From Alloprevotella tannerae ATCC 51259 (GTDB lineage: Bacteria > Bacteroidota > Bacteroidia > Bacteroidales > Bacteroidaceae): 64,000 nucleotides of DNA. The stretch is taken from positions 1,134,242 to 1,198,241 of the forward strand of contig NZ_GG700642.1 in assembly GCF_000159995.1 (NCBI RefSeq). Reading direction: 5' to 3'. Position 1 is the first letter of the stretch, and every line of letters starts with the position of its first letter. Of the stretch, positions 26,210 through 35,692 are shown piece after piece. The translations under genes were made by a program, and so were the position numbers. The notes under the pieces are model-generated. The model was given only the letters and a program-made list of their open reading frames with translations. It made no database searches and was not told the origin of the DNA.

Positions 26210-27877
26210 TTATGATAGTCCTTCAATCACACCATCTACCACGTAGATGCGCTCTGCTTGCGGACTCTTGGGCAATCCGGGCATACGCATAATACTTCCG
26301 GCTACGGCAACAATCATTTCGGCGCCGGAATTTATGACAAAGTCGCGAATCGTTATGTCGAAATCTTTCGGCATGCCGTATGCTTTCGGGTCTTCCGAGA
26401 AGGAATATTGCGTCTTCGCGATGCAGACGGGGAAATGCTCGATGCCCAACTCGCGAATGCGAGCCAACTGCTTCTTGGCAGCAGGCTTGAGGATTACGTC
26501 CTTTGCGCCGTAAACTTTCTGGCAAACCTTGCGCACCTTCGTTTCGATGTCGTCTTCATCTTCATACATAAAGGTGAGCGGACGAGAAGGATTTTTCTCG
26601 ATCGTTTCCACGACGAGGCGTGCCAAATCTTCAGCTCCCTTTCCACCATCCGCAAAGGCAGTGTTGATGGCAAAGCCCACGCCCAACTCTTCGCAATGGC
26701 GGCGAACGAGATCAAGTTCTTCGTCAGTGTCGGTCGGGAAGCGGTTCAAGCATACTACGACAGTCTGGCCGAAGGCCTTGATGTTCTCAATGTGCTTGTC
26801 CATATTAGCCAATCCGCGCTTGATGCCCTCGAGGTTAGGCGTCTTGATCTCCTTCTCATCTACACCGCCATGCATCTTCAGTGCAGGCGCCGTAGCTACG
26901 AGTACGGTCAACTTGGGAGAGAGTCCGGCCTTGCGACACTTAATGTCGAAGAACTTCTCCATACCTAAGTCTGCGCCGAAGCCTGCTTCAGTAATGGTGT
27001 AATCGCCAAAGGTCATCGCCATTTTTGTAGCGAGCACACTGTTGCAGCCGTGGGCGATGTTGGCGAAAGGTCCGCCGTGGATAAACGCCGGTGTGTTCTC
27101 CGTCGTCTGCACTAAATTCGGGTGAATCGCATCGTGCAAGATAGCGACGATTGCGCCCGCCACGCCGAGATCTTTTACCGTCAAAGGTTTTCCATCAAGC
27201 GTCACGCCGAGCACAACGTTTTCTATACGGCGCTGCAAGTCAGCTTCGTCTTTTGCCAAACAGAAAATCGCCATAATTTCTGAAGCCGGCGTGATGTCAA
27301 AACCGCCCTCGCTCATTACGCCGTCCGTTCTGCTGCCCAGTCCGGTGATGATATTGCGCAAATTGCGGTCATTAACGTCTAAGACTCTGCGCCAAAGAAC
27401 TTCGCGCATACCGAATCCTTCCTCGCGACGTTGATAAATATGATTGTCAAGCAAGGCCGCGATCATATTGTTAGCAGAAGTAATCGCGTGGAAGTCGCCC
27501 GTGAAGTGCAAATTTATTTTCTCCATCGGCAATACTTGGGCATAGCCGCCGCCGGCTGCACCGCCCTTCATTCCGAAACAAGGGCCCAGCGATGGTTCTC
27601 GCAATGCGGCGATCGCATTCTTGCCTATCCTGTTCATACCTAAAGCCAGACCGACGCTGACCGTGGTTTTGCCATTACCGGTTTTGGTTGGCGTGATCGA
27701 AGTGACCAAGATCAGATTCGATTGTTTTACCTTCGCCTCGTCAATCAGCGTATAAGGCACCTTGGCTATGTATTTGCCGTAAGGCTCTAAAGCCGTCGTC
27801 GGCACGCCGATTGATTCAGCTATTTCTGTGATGGGTTTGAGCGGCGTTTCTCTGGCTATCTCAAAATCAGTCTTCAT
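26210..27877 (-). CDS. fhs: Formate-tetrahydrofolate ligase
   Basis: 555 residues, full length. Motifs: the ATP loop [69 protein letters not shown] and the folate/C-terminal region [18 protein letters not shown]-dependent synthesis of 10-formyl-THF for purine and one-carbon metabolism. It has its own promoter and terminator, so it is monocistronic. Confidence 0.96.
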   Translation of the reverse strand: MKTDFEIARETPLKPITEIAESIGVPTTALEPYGKYIAKVPYTLIDEAKVKQSNLILVTSITPTKTGNGKTTVSVGLALGMNRIGKNAIAALREPSLGPCFGMKGGAAGGGYAQVLPMEKINLHFTGDFHAITSANNMIAALLDNHIYQRREEGFGMREVLWRRVLDVNDRNLRNIITGLGSRTDGVMSEGGFDITPASEIMAIFCLAKDEADLQRRIENVVLGVTLDGKPLTVKDLGVAGAIVAILHDAIHPNLVQTTENTPAFIHGGPFANIAHGCNSVLATKMAMTFGDYTITEAGFGADLGMEKFFDIKCRKAGLSPKLTVLVATAPALKMHGGVDEKEIKTPNLEGIKRGLANMDKHIENIKAFGQTVVVCLNRFPTDTDEELDLVRRHCEELGVGFAINTAFADGGKGAEDLARLVVETIEKNPSRPLTFMYEDEDDIETKVRKVCQKVYGAKDVILKPAAKKQLARIRELGIEHFPVCIAKTQYSFSEDPKAYGMPKDFDITIRDFVINSGAEMIVAVAGSIMRMPGLPKSPQAERIYVVDGVIEGLS

Positions 27878-27916
27878 TCTAATGTGTGTTTAACGTGTTT
27901 TGGGTTAATAATGGCA

Positions 27917-27948
27917 CAAATATAGTGGAATAGTGCAGGAAACACAAA
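27917..27948 (-). promoter_or_regulatory. Promoter of fhs
   Basis: Minus strand TTTG (27948-27945), 20 nt, TATATTTG (27924-27917); leader about 33 nt. Confidence 0.75.
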
Positions 27949-27960
27949 ATTTAGACACGG

Positions 27961-27999
27961 AAAAAGGCGGACGAAAAAGCACTTTTTTCGTCCGCCTTT
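27961..27999 (-). terminator. Terminator of the second outer-membrane receptor
   Basis: GGCGGACGAAAAA (27966-27978) pairs perfectly with TTTTTCGTCCGCC (27984-27996). On the minus strand it is followed by TTTTT. It separates the receptor gene from fhs. Confidence 0.8.
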
Positions 28000-28109
28000 C
28001 AAATAGAAATCTAAGCGACTTAAACTTTGCGACCACTCTATCCTTTTACAAACATTTTGAAAGCATAATTTATCAGGCTGAAAGTTTGCGCTTGTTAAAC
28101 GAAGACGGA

Positions 28110-28277
28110 TCAGCGTGCGATGCGCAGGCTCGCCAAGCGCTTCCCGCTTCGGTTGTAAGCCACCGCCACGCAGATGCCGGCCGGCACGTCCCGCAACGAA
28201 ACGCCCTCCTGCCCAGCTTCGATCTGCCGCATCAAGCGCCCGCAACCACACATTGCGCCAACGCCCGCACCAAGTCC
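28110..28277 (-). other. Possible gene remnant downstream of the receptor stop
   Basis: The minus-strand frame of the receptor continues after its TAA (28280-28278) for about 55 codons to TGA at 28112-28110. It ends ...VPAGICVAVAYNRSGKRLAS plus a basic tail. That end resembles the short C-terminal sorting segments of Bacteroidetes secreted proteins. It may be debris of such a gene, a readthrough extension, or chance in GC-rich sequence. An internal ATG at 28253 would give 47 residues. The rest of 28000-28277 shows nothing else. Confidence 0.25.
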
Positions 28278-30617
28278 TTACATACGATTACGCTGCGCCG
28301 AGCCGGCAGAACTTCCTTTGTATTTGCTGGAACTCGTATTAAATTTATAGCGCAGCGTGATAGAAAAATTGCTCATACTATAAATATGTTGTTTCGCAGT
28401 ATACTGCGCACCCGAATAAATCCTCCCATAATTATCGCCCGTGCCAAAGAGATCATACAAGTAACACTCAATGGACAGTTTGTTTTTCAAGAAAGATTTA
28501 TACCAAGACAAGGACGTGCAGAAATAAGGCTTGGGATTATATCCGTTATCTTCATTTCCCGTCGTCTGGAGCGTGGTTATAAGGCGCCAATAGCCCCATT
28601 TCGTATCAAAAGCATTATCTATCCGTAGCGTAGCTTGGGCGCGATAAAGCCCCACATCAAAAGGCGTAGGCATATTAAACCATTGTTTGGTCACTGTGGC
28701 GCGAAATTGTGGATGCCAAATGCCTACAACGGGCTGCAAAGTCGCCGACAGAAACAAACGATCTGCCTTCGGGCCGTTTTCGGGTCGATTCAGCATAATC
28801 TCGGGGTTGTTCTCGTAAGATCTCATCATAGTCAGTAGCGGGTCGGTCAAATGCAGATAGATGGCGTTAAAGAGTAGCCATTTATACGACAAAGTCAGCG
28901 ACAAGTTGCGACTGATTGCAGGCACAAGAAATGGGTTTCCCGTCTCGTACGTATAGCGGTTGTCATATTGAATCCCACTTCCGAGCATATAATAAGGTGG
29001 TCTTTCGATATCCGCCCCATAGGAGAGCTGCGTTTGTAGCTTTCCGAGCGGCATAGACAGCGTAATGGAGGGAAAAAGGTTGTTGTAGATGCGACTTTGT
29101 TCCGCCACGCGGACACCGGCATTGTAATAATTGAAGTCTACGTGCTCGTAGCGCAGGCCAAGGTTTACATCGAGCGGGCCGAAACTGCGTCCATATTCGG
29201 CAAAGGCCGAGCTATAATATTCCCTGAACTGATTATGAGTCTCCGGTATCAAGCCTACGGGCAGAATGGTGTAATCTGTCAAGCGGCGTGTCCCGGAATA
29301 TTCGCCGCCGACGGAGAGAGATCCCTCCCAAATTGGCGCAGTCAGAACCAGCCTTGAAGCCAGTAGTTTGTTGTCAGTCTTAGTTTGCGTTTTCACTTCA
29401 TTCTGCTGCATCACGCCACCGGCCGGCGTAAACTGTTCTTGCGTTTCAAGCGCATCGCGCTGATTTTTCTGCCACCAATCGCCGCTCCAGTCGATCATAA
29501 GGGGGCCGATTTTACCCACATAATACAAGCTGCTCCCCCACGAGTGCTCAAAACTTCCTGCCCCCTGCTCTAATTTGCCGAGACCGGTTTCAACCAGCGC
29601 GCCGTTTCGCCTTATTTGGTTACTTTGAAGAAAGGACATCGATGGACGATCCGGTAAAAAAGTCAGACGCCCTCCGATAGAGTGGTCGGGAGCTATCTGA
29701 TAAGCTGCAGAAAAATTTGTATCAAATGCTTTCGCGCTGTTATGCCCGGAGATAGACAGAGACTGTTGCCAGGTATGCGCCAAGTAAGCATCCAATTCAA
29801 ACCATTTCTCACTATAGTTGTCATAATCATTAGCCTCCAAGTACCAGTTTAGATCCAAGCGCTTCTTTCTATAATTCAGCCCCACGCGCGTCCACTCGTT
29901 CCACGTGCCTTTTTCATTGACATCAGCGTGCAGGCGAGCATCTACGGCCCACCCCTCGCCGAGCGGCTTTTTCGTAGTGATGCGTACGACGGCTTTCGTA
30001 GCCGCCGGATAGCGTGCACCGGGGTTGAGAATCGTTTCTACGTCTTTGATGTTATCGGGTGTGAGTCGGTCCAACTCACTTTTGTCTCTCATCTTCCGAC
30101 CATTGATATAGATCAAAGCTTCGCCGCGGCCGAAGACGACGACTTTGTCGCCCTGCACACTGACATTGGGGATACACTCTAAGAGTCGTTCTATCGTAGC
30201 ATTCTTTTCGAGCACCGAACCGGCCACGATGGTTTTCAGCCCCTCGCCTTTGACCAACACTTTGGGGCGCTCTGCGCGCACGACGGCTTCTCCCAGTTGG
30301 CTGTCGGCATCTTGCAGCACAATGCGGGCCAAGTCCTGCGGTGTGCAGGCGCGATACTGCGCGGCGTAGCCAAGGCCTGTGATTTTTACAGTATGATTTC
30401 CAACCGGTATGTCCAACCGGAAATGCCCATCCTCGCCGGTTGTTGTCCCCACGACAAAAGCCGAATCGGGCAAGGTCAAGATACTGATGTTTACATAAGG
30501 CAGTCCCACGCCTTGCGCGTCAGTGACGCGTCCGTCGATGCGTTGCGCAAAAAGAATGGCGAAGTGACAGCAAAACAGGATCAGGCAGCAGGCGCTGCGA
30601 AGGTTTCTATATTTCAT
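28278..30617 (-). CDS. Outer-membrane beta-barrel receptor with carboxypeptidase-regulatory-like N-terminal domain (second copy type)
   Basis: 779 residues from ATG 30617 (MKYRNLRSACCLILFCCHFA, then ILFAQ, signal peptide); an ATG 45 nt upstream is rejected as non-homologous. A CarboxypepD_reg-like domain (25-105: IDGRVTDAQGVGLPYVNISI) and a plug-like segment (ATIERLLECIPNVSVQGDKV; VVFGRGEALIYINGRKMRDK) precede an OMP_b-brl_3-type barrel. The barrel ends NFSITLRYKFNTSS..., with 19 further residues beyond the last strand. Transport substrate unknown. Paralogous in design to the gene at 5779 but not closely similar. Its promoter spacer contains a nine-base G tract. Confidence 0.85.
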   Translation of the reverse strand: MKYRNLRSACCLILFCCHFAILFAQRIDGRVTDAQGVGLPYVNISILTLPDSAFVVGTTTGEDGHFRLDIPVGNHTVKITGLGYAAQYRACTPQDLARIVLQDADSQLGEAVVRAERPKVLVKGEGLKTIVAGSVLEKNATIERLLECIPNVSVQGDKVVVFGRGEALIYINGRKMRDKSELDRLTPDNIKDVETILNPGARYPAATKAVVRITTKKPLGEGWAVDARLHADVNEKGTWNEWTRVGLNYRKKRLDLNWYLEANDYDNYSEKWFELDAYLAHTWQQSLSISGHNSAKAFDTNFSAAYQIAPDHSIGGRLTFLPDRPSMSFLQSNQIRRNGALVETGLGKLEQGAGSFEHSWGSSLYYVGKIGPLMIDWSGDWWQKNQRDALETQEQFTPAGGVMQQNEVKTQTKTDNKLLASRLVLTAPIWEGSLSVGGEYSGTRRLTDYTILPVGLIPETHNQFREYYSSAFAEYGRSFGPLDVNLGLRYEHVDFNYYNAGVRVAEQSRIYNNLFPSITLSMPLGKLQTQLSYGADIERPPYYMLGSGIQYDNRYTYETGNPFLVPAISRNLSLTLSYKWLLFNAIYLHLTDPLLTMMRSYENNPEIMLNRPENGPKADRLFLSATLQPVVGIWHPQFRATVTKQWFNMPTPFDVGLYRAQATLRIDNAFDTKWGYWRLITTLQTTGNEDNGYNPKPYFCTSLSWYKSFLKNKLSIECYLYDLFGTGDNYGRIYSGAQYTAKQHIYSMSNFSITLRYKFNTSSSKYKGSSAGSAQRNRM

Positions 30618-30745
30618 TTTATCTTGGTTCTCAATCTCCTCAAAGGAGAAAAGGTTAATCAAAGTGCGTTTTATGGTGCATTAAATCAAGCGAATAGCCA
30701 TCGGCGTTTGCCTTTCGCAAATCGTCAATAGTCTTTTCGCGCCTG

Positions 30746-30775
30746 CAAAGTTAATAATCCCCCCCCCGATACAAC
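30746..30775 (-). promoter_or_regulatory. Candidate phase-variable promoter of the receptor gene
   Basis: Minus strand: TAACTTTG at 30753-30746 is a perfect -7 box. Upstream, GTTG (30775-30772) is the best -33 candidate (consensus TTTG), with an 18-nt spacer of which nine bases are an uninterrupted G run. Other promoters in the window use 19-20 nt, so gain of one G would bring this one to the usual spacing. Confidence 0.5.
30759..30767 (+). repeat. Homopolymer C9 tract
   Basis: Nine consecutive C (G9 on the coding strand of the receptor) inside the -33/-7 spacer. Such tracts are prone to slipped-strand changes. Confidence 0.95.
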
Positions 30776-31004
30776 TATTTTAACAAGAAAATTTCATCTT
30801 CCATCGAGAAAATCGGCAAATTGAAACCCGCAAGTGCCATGTCTTTTGATCCGTAACAAGATCTGCTCTATCTGCATACGGCATTGCTCGTCTACAAGTT
30901 CACCTCCGATTTGGTAAGGTTGACAAATGGAGCGTGCGCAACTTTATTTTTCACCGTTTATGCCGCCTTTTGCAAGTCACTAAGATTGGGCGCTACCCTT
31001 TTTT

Positions 31005-31090
31005 ATCACGACAACAAAGGTTTGCGCTCACGATAAAAAGCGTGTGCGCTCGTGAGAGAAAAGGTTTGCGCTCGTGATAAAAAAGGAAGC
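31005..31090 (+). repeat. 22-bp intergenic array, family R22, locus 3
   Basis: Units 31005-31026, 31027-31048, 31049-31070 and a partial to about 31090. Each is [CA]TC[AG][CT]GA[TCG]A-run followed by GGTTTGCG or a variant. The surrounding region 30780-31248 has no credible gene. Confidence 0.8.
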
Positions 31091-31248
31091 AAACGAAGTC
31101 GGCGACCGGCAATGTGAGACTTTCAGCGAAAGAAAGAAGGAGAAAGGCGCACGCCAGCCAAAGCAGGCAAAAAGAAAACGGCAGAGATGGATGCTGAAGT
31201 CCGCCGCTGCCGTTGTTTACTTTGAATGTTGGCAAGTATTAGCCCTGC

Positions 31249-31806
31249 TTATTCTTCCTCATCGGCCACTTGCGGGTGGCGGAAGAAGGAGAAATTGACG
31301 CTGCCATAAGCCCTGTGCGCCAAGAAATCGGGGCGGGCCGAAAAATCGTGCCTTGCGCCGTGCTCTAAGACGAAGATGCCGTCGGGCGCGAGGACACTGC
31401 TCTGCATCACGCGGTCGGGCAGTTCGGGCAATTCGGGCAGGGCGTAAGGGGGATCAGCGAAAATAAGATCAAACTGCTCCCGACAACGCGCCACAAAGCG
31501 CAAAGCATCGCCGCAATAAGGGCGGGCGCCGGGATCGTCGAGTTTGCGAAGTACGGCACTGATGAAACTAAAATGTTGGCGGTCTTTCTCGACTGAAACG
31601 ACAAGCGGGCAGCCGCGCGAAAGCAACTCGAGCGTGATAGATCCCGTCCCGGCAAACAAATCGAGCGCGCGGGTCGACGGGAAGTCGATATAGGCGCGCA
31701 GGACGTTGAAGAGATTTTCTTTGGCAAAGTCGGTCGTAGGGCGCGCCTTAAAGGTGCGCGGCACGTCGAAATGTCGTCCTTTATATTTTCCGGTAATGAC
31801 TCGCAT
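31249..31806 (-). CDS. rsmD: 16S rRNA (guanine(966)-N2)-methyltransferase
   Basis: 185 residues. N-terminal MRVITGKYKGRHFDVP and RPTTDFAKENLFNVL are RsmD signatures, followed by the SAM site LDLFAGTGSITLELLSRGC and the catalytic FADPPYALPEL (DPPY). It methylates G966 of 16S rRNA in the 30S subunit. Last gene of the minus-strand unit DUF4250-VanZ-DUF3822-rsmD. Confidence 0.93.
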   Translation of the reverse strand: MRVITGKYKGRHFDVPRTFKARPTTDFAKENLFNVLRAYIDFPSTRALDLFAGTGSITLELLSRGCPLVVSVEKDRQHFSFISAVLRKLDDPGARPYCGDALRFVARCREQFDLIFADPPYALPELPELPDRVMQSSVLAPDGIFVLEHGARHDFSARPDFLAHRAYGSVNFSFFRHPQVADEEE

Positions 31807-31865
31807 GAATATTACTTATAAGAGGTGCGTAAAACAAGCGTTCGGCTATAAAAACCTTAGACGAC

Positions 31866-32663
31866 TTATTGGAAGCGAGACTCTAAGCGCAACAGTTCGC
31901 AGACCATATCGTAAGGCACGGCGGCATTGGCCGTCACAATGCTGTGGTTAAACTCCTCGTGTGGGTCTATGCTGACCACTCGCTGAGCAAAACGGCCCAA
32001 TTCGTTGACCATACGCGTGCGCAAATCGGCCGCACCGAAGACAAAGATGGGATCGCGGCGCACGTCCATCCCGACGTGACGCACGGCATTAAAGACGTAA
32101 TAAGCCACGTCAGCCTCCTCGCGCACGTCAAACGTATTGACGAAGAGCAGGCGCCCACCATCGAAAACGGCGATGTCGGCCTGACGCTCGTGCAGATGAA
32201 CAAAGAGGCGCCGACTGCGAGCGCCGGCAATGCCTTTCGCACCAAAATAGCGCAAAACGGCCGTCTGGGCCGAGCGGTAATGGACTTCGCCAAAGACATC
32301 CTCAACGGCGGTACACTTATCCTCGTCTAAGGCGAACAGCAAGATGGCATTGGCCAACGGCAAGGTATCATAGAAAACGCGGCGGCGCACTTGCGAAGCG
32401 AAACAATAGTTGTAAAGTGCATCACAGTCTTCTTCGCGAAAATCTGCTAAAGGCACCGCCACCACGGGGCCCGTCACCAAGACTTCAATGCCGGATGTAG
32501 GTCGGCTGAGGATTTCTTCGGTCTCTCGTGCGTGCTGCAAATTGACGGTAAGGGAAGTCTCCGTACGCAAGCGATACGTGGAAAAGGCGAAATAAGGCTC
32601 GCGGCCCAATTCGTACTGCGCCATCGACAGGCTGCCGGCAGAGAGGCGGAGATAAAGTTTCAT
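31866..32663 (-). CDS. DUF3822 family protein
   Basis: 265 residues from ATG 32663, which overlaps the stop of the VanZ gene in the four bases ATGA. This overlap and the conserved N-terminus (MKLYLRLSAGSLSMAQYELG) decide the start. The fold resembles an actin-like/type IV pilus PilM-like ATPase (weak impression only). The family is found in Bacteroidetes next to rsmD, as here, and has no assigned function. Cytoplasmic, no membrane segment. Confidence 0.8.
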   Translation of the reverse strand: MKLYLRLSAGSLSMAQYELGREPYFAFSTYRLRTETSLTVNLQHARETEEILSRPTSGIEVLVTGPVVAVPLADFREEDCDALYNYCFASQVRRRVFYDTLPLANAILLFALDEDKCTAVEDVFGEVHYRSAQTAVLRYFGAKGIAGARSRRLFVHLHERQADIAVFDGGRLLFVNTFDVREEADVAYYVFNAVRHVGMDVRRDPIFVFGAADLRTRMVNELGRFAQRVVSIDPHEEFNHSIVTANAAVPYDMVCELLRLESRFQ

Positions 32664-33040
32664 TCGCGATAATATTTTTTCAGAAAGAAGCGCACCAAAG
32701 GCCAAGCGAGAAGCACGCCAAGGGCATCAGCCAGGAAATCAAACAGATCAGCGCTGCGATAATCGGTAAGCGCGCCTTGCAGCACCTCAATGAGTGCGCC
32801 AAAAGCCAAGGGTGCGGCAAAGGCAATCAGCAAGAGCAGGCGCAGATTTTCACGCGCGTGGCGTTTTTTATACTCCCAGAGGATGAGACTCGAAAGGCCG
32901 AAAAACATCATGCAATGCGCCACCTTGTCAAGTCCACTCACGCCGCTCATACTTACGTGGGGCGGCCGGCAGAGGCAGAGCCACAAAATCGCCACCACAC
33001 ACAGCAGCGAACAGGGATAACTACGCAGAACTTTTACCAA
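32660..33040 (-). CDS. VanZ-like membrane protein
   Basis: 126 residues with four predicted membrane segments (about 7-25, 38-55, 66-90, 100-118). It has the family pattern GLDKVAHCMMFFGLSSLILW ... GALIEVLQGALTDYRSADLF D. The start is a TTG at 33040-33038 that overlaps the TAA of the preceding DUF4250 gene, suggesting translational coupling; a later ATG (SGVSGLDK) would remove the first membrane segment. Function of chromosomal VanZ-like proteins is not established. Confidence 0.75.
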   Translation of the reverse strand: MVKVLRSYPCSLLCVVAILWLCLCRPPHVSMSGVSGLDKVAHCMMFFGLSSLILWEYKKRHARENLRLLLLIAFAAPLAFGALIEVLQGALTDYRSADLFDFLADALGVLLAWPLVRFFLKKYYRE

Positions 33041-33210
33041 AACTTATTGTTTGCTTTGCTATACTCAAAACCCGCTGCAGCGAGTGTTTGCGTAAGCCAA
33101 TCTTGATCAATGTCCATCTTACGGCAGAGTTCGTCGAGCGAGCCGTAATTGTCGCGCAGCTTCATGTTGATTACGCTGAACAGCATCGCAGGATCTTTGG
33201 GTAATTCCAT
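33034..33210 (-). CDS. DUF4250 small protein
   Basis: 58 residues: starts MELPKDPAMLFSVINMKLRD and continues NYGSLDELCRKMDID..., ending GFEYSKANNKFW. This is the whole DUF4250 family pattern (LPxDPxMLxSxxNxKLRD ... Y...NKFW). Small cytoplasmic protein of unknown role. Its stop overlaps the TTG start of the VanZ gene. A -7 box TACCTTTG lies upstream on the minus strand (33254-33247). Confidence 0.85.
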   Translation of the reverse strand: MELPKDPAMLFSVINMKLRDNYGSLDELCRKMDIDQDWLTQTLAAAGFEYSKANNKFW

Positions 33211-33502
33211 CTTCTTAATGCGCTATTATATATATATTGTGAGCCGCAAAGGTACATAAAAAAGCGAGGGATAAGTGCTTATCATCAACGGAATGCGTAC
33301 TTAAGGGGCCTTTTTCCCTATAGAAAGGGAGAAAGGGCTAACTTTCGCGGGCGGAGTAGCCTGCTATCCAAAGAAAAGTCGTAATATTGCCGCGCATTGT
33401 AAAACCCGAGCCGTCCAAAACGTAGGCGCAAGCGGCGAAAAGCCGTAGGAATTGCCTCAAAACGCGGACATCGGCCCTTATATTTAACACAAACAAAATC
33501 CA

Positions 33503-34045
33503 ATGAAAGCTCAAGATTTACATATCATTTACTTCGCCGGCGGCTGTTTTTGGGGCGTCGAGCATTATTTCAAACAGGTGCGCGGCGTCGTGGAAACGCA
33601 GGCCGGCTATGCGAATGGTAATCGGACACGCCCCGACTATGAGGAGGTCTGCACGGGACGCACGGGTTTTGCGGAAACGGTGCGCGTGACGTTTGATGCG
33701 ACGCAGGTGGATCTGGACTTGCTGTTGCAACTCTATTTCAAAGCGATCGACCCGACTTCCTTGAACAGGCAAGGCGGAGATGCCGGCTCGCAATACAGAA
33801 CGGGCATCTTCTTTACGGATCCGCAAGACGAAGCGAAGGCGCGACAAGCCTTGGACGAACTGGCAAAGCACTATGCGGACCCAATCGTGGTGGAACTGCT
33901 ACCGCTAAAGAACTTTTATGCGGCTGAAGATTATCATCAGGATTATTTGGACAAACATCCTGACGGCTATTGCCACCTCAGACCCGAACTTTTCCAATGG
34001 GCGGCGAAAGCGAACGCACTGCGAACGGAGGAGGACAAAGCTTGA
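33503..34045 (+). CDS. msrA: Peptide-methionine (S)-S-oxide reductase
   Basis: 180 residues. The catalytic Cys15 is in FAGGCFWGVEHYFKQV, with AGYANGNRTRPDYEEVCTG, VYFKAIDPTSLNRQGGD-type loop (LYFKAIDP), and YHQDYLDKHPDGYCHL near the end. Repairs oxidised methionine. MsrA-only; no fused MsrB domain. Divergent from the DUF4250 unit. Confidence 0.95.
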   Translation: MKAQDLHIIYFAGGCFWGVEHYFKQVRGVVETQAGYANGNRTRPDYEEVCTGRTGFAETVRVTFDATQVDLDLLLQLYFKAIDPTSLNRQGGDAGSQYRTGIFFTDPQDEAKARQALDELAKHYADPIVVELLPLKNFYAAEDYHQDYLDKHPDGYCHLRPELFQWAAKANALRTEEDKA

Positions 34046-34143
34046 GAGGCAGAAAAACCAACGAAAGTGGGTGCAAAGACTGTTCTAACGGCGCGCAACC
34101 CAACTTAAGTAGACATATATAAAGGCTAAAATTTAGCAAGAGG

Positions 34144-35664
34144 TTGATTTACGAAGAACTATTTGAGCGCTTAGCGGCGGAATTTCATTTCTCCTTCACG
34201 GAGGAGCAAGCGCGGGCGGCGGCAATGCTGGCGGAGTTTGTCTATACGCCGATACAGCGGCCCGCTTTCATACTCCGCGGCTACGCCGGTACGGGCAAAA
34301 CGACACTCATCGGGGCACTGGTCAAAACGCTTTGCGAACTGGGACGCCCGGTGGTGCTCCTTGCGCCTACAGGACGGGCGGCGAAAGTTTTTGCAGCGCA
34401 CGCTGCGCAAGAGGCCTCGACGATTCATAAGGTCATTTACCGCCAAGAAACTTTTAATGGCGAACAGACGCGCTTCAACCTTAATTTTAATCGGCTGAAA
34501 GATGCTCTTTTTATCGTCGATGAGGCTTCGATGCTTTCGGGAGAGCACGCGGCGGACTCGCTTTTCGGATCGGGTGCACTCTTAGACGACTTGATCGAGT
34601 TCGTTTACCAACGCGAAGGCTGCCGACTCTTGTTGGTGGGCGACACGGCTCAGCTTCCGCCGGTCGGAGACGAAGAGAGTCCGGCGCTCAACGCAAACAA
34701 CTTACGCGCTTACGGACTTGCCGTCGGCGAAATCGACTTGACGGAAGTTGTGCGCCAACATCGGGGATCGGATGTCTTGTCGGGCGCCACGCATATCCGC
34801 ACTTTGCTGACCGAGGGCTTTACGGGGCGGCCCGTAATTCAAGGCAGCGAGACAGGAGAAGTGCGCTTCGTGCCGGGAGATGAACTGATCGAGACGCTCA
34901 TTACAGCGTATGGCGACTGCGGAACCTCAGATACGATCGTTATAACGCGTTCTAACAAACGGGCAAACGTATATAACGCCGGCATTCGCGAACGTATTTT
35001 CGACCGCGAAGGACCGCTGACGCGCGGCGATAGAATTATGATCGTCAAGAATAATTATTTTTGGACTGAACGCCTACTGAAGGCCATCGAAAAAGCGGAA
35101 GCGAAGCGGCGAGAAGCACGCTTGAAAGCCGGACTCCTACCGCGGGAGCAGGAATTTGCAGCAGAGCGGCCGCCGTTCGACTTCATCGCCAACGGAGAAA
35201 CGGCGGAGGTAATCGCTGTCCATAATCGGCAAGACCAGTTTGGGTTTCACTTCGCCGACTGCGTACTCCGCTTCGATGCTTATCGCAATTACGAAATGGA
35301 ATGTCGGGTTTTGCTCGACACACTCACGTCTGAATCGCCATCACTCACAACGGAGGAGCGCCGCACGTTGTACGAGAACGTATTAGACGACTACGAATCG
35401 ATCCCGACAAGGCGCGAACGGATGAAAGCCTTGCGCCAAGACCCCTATTACAACGCGCTACAAATTAAATATGCCTATGCCGTGACCTGCCACAAGGCGC
35501 AAGGCGGCCAATGGGAAAGGGTTTTTGTAGACCAAGGCTACGTTACGGACGAGATGATGGGAGATAATTATCTCCGATGGCTGTATACGGCGTTCACACG
35601 TACGACTGACCGCCTCTATCTTGTGAATTGGCCCGAAGAACAGCAAGAAAACTTGCCAGAATGA
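34144..35664 (+). CDS. RecD-like ATP-dependent helicase (SF1, UvrD_C_2)
   Basis: 506 residues from a TTG at 34144; no ATG gives a complete N-terminus, so the start is uncertain. Motif I is ILRGYAGTGKTTLIGALVK, then LLAPTGRAAKVF, motif II LFIVDEASML, LLLVGDTAQLPPVGDE (motif III), RQHRGS (motif IV), and the C-terminal YAVTCHKAQGGQWERVFVD and RWLYTAFTRTTDRLYLVNWP (motifs V/VI). A 5'-3' DNA helicase of the RecD/Pif1-like group, probably in repair or recombination. In related genomes this gene often adjoins DUF3822; here it is 1.5 kb away on the other strand. Confidence 0.85.
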   Translation: MIYEELFERLAAEFHFSFTEEQARAAAMLAEFVYTPIQRPAFILRGYAGTGKTTLIGALVKTLCELGRPVVLLAPTGRAAKVFAAHAAQEASTIHKVIYRQETFNGEQTRFNLNFNRLKDALFIVDEASMLSGEHAADSLFGSGALLDDLIEFVYQREGCRLLLVGDTAQLPPVGDEESPALNANNLRAYGLAVGEIDLTEVVRQHRGSDVLSGATHIRTLLTEGFTGRPVIQGSETGEVRFVPGDELIETLITAYGDCGTSDTIVITRSNKRANVYNAGIRERIFDREGPLTRGDRIMIVKNNYFWTERLLKAIEKAEAKRREARLKAGLLPREQEFAAERPPFDFIANGETAEVIAVHNRQDQFGFHFADCVLRFDAYRNYEMECRVLLDTLTSESPSLTTEERRTLYENVLDDYESIPTRRERMKALRQDPYYNALQIKYAYAVTCHKAQGGQWERVFVDQGYVTDEMMGDNYLRWLYTAFTRTTDRLYLVNWPEEQQENLPE

Positions 35665-35692
35665 CTAATTTTCAGTAGTTTTGTTCCGATCT

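Noticed and set aside
27874-28251. Minus-strand open frame of 125 codons between fhs and the receptor gene
   Set aside because: It crosses a terminator and the fhs promoter, and is Arg/Gly-rich in the way of random GC-rich sequence.
30993-31235. Short minus-strand open frame near 31.1 kb
   Set aside because: It is mostly the R22 array and lacks homology-like features.
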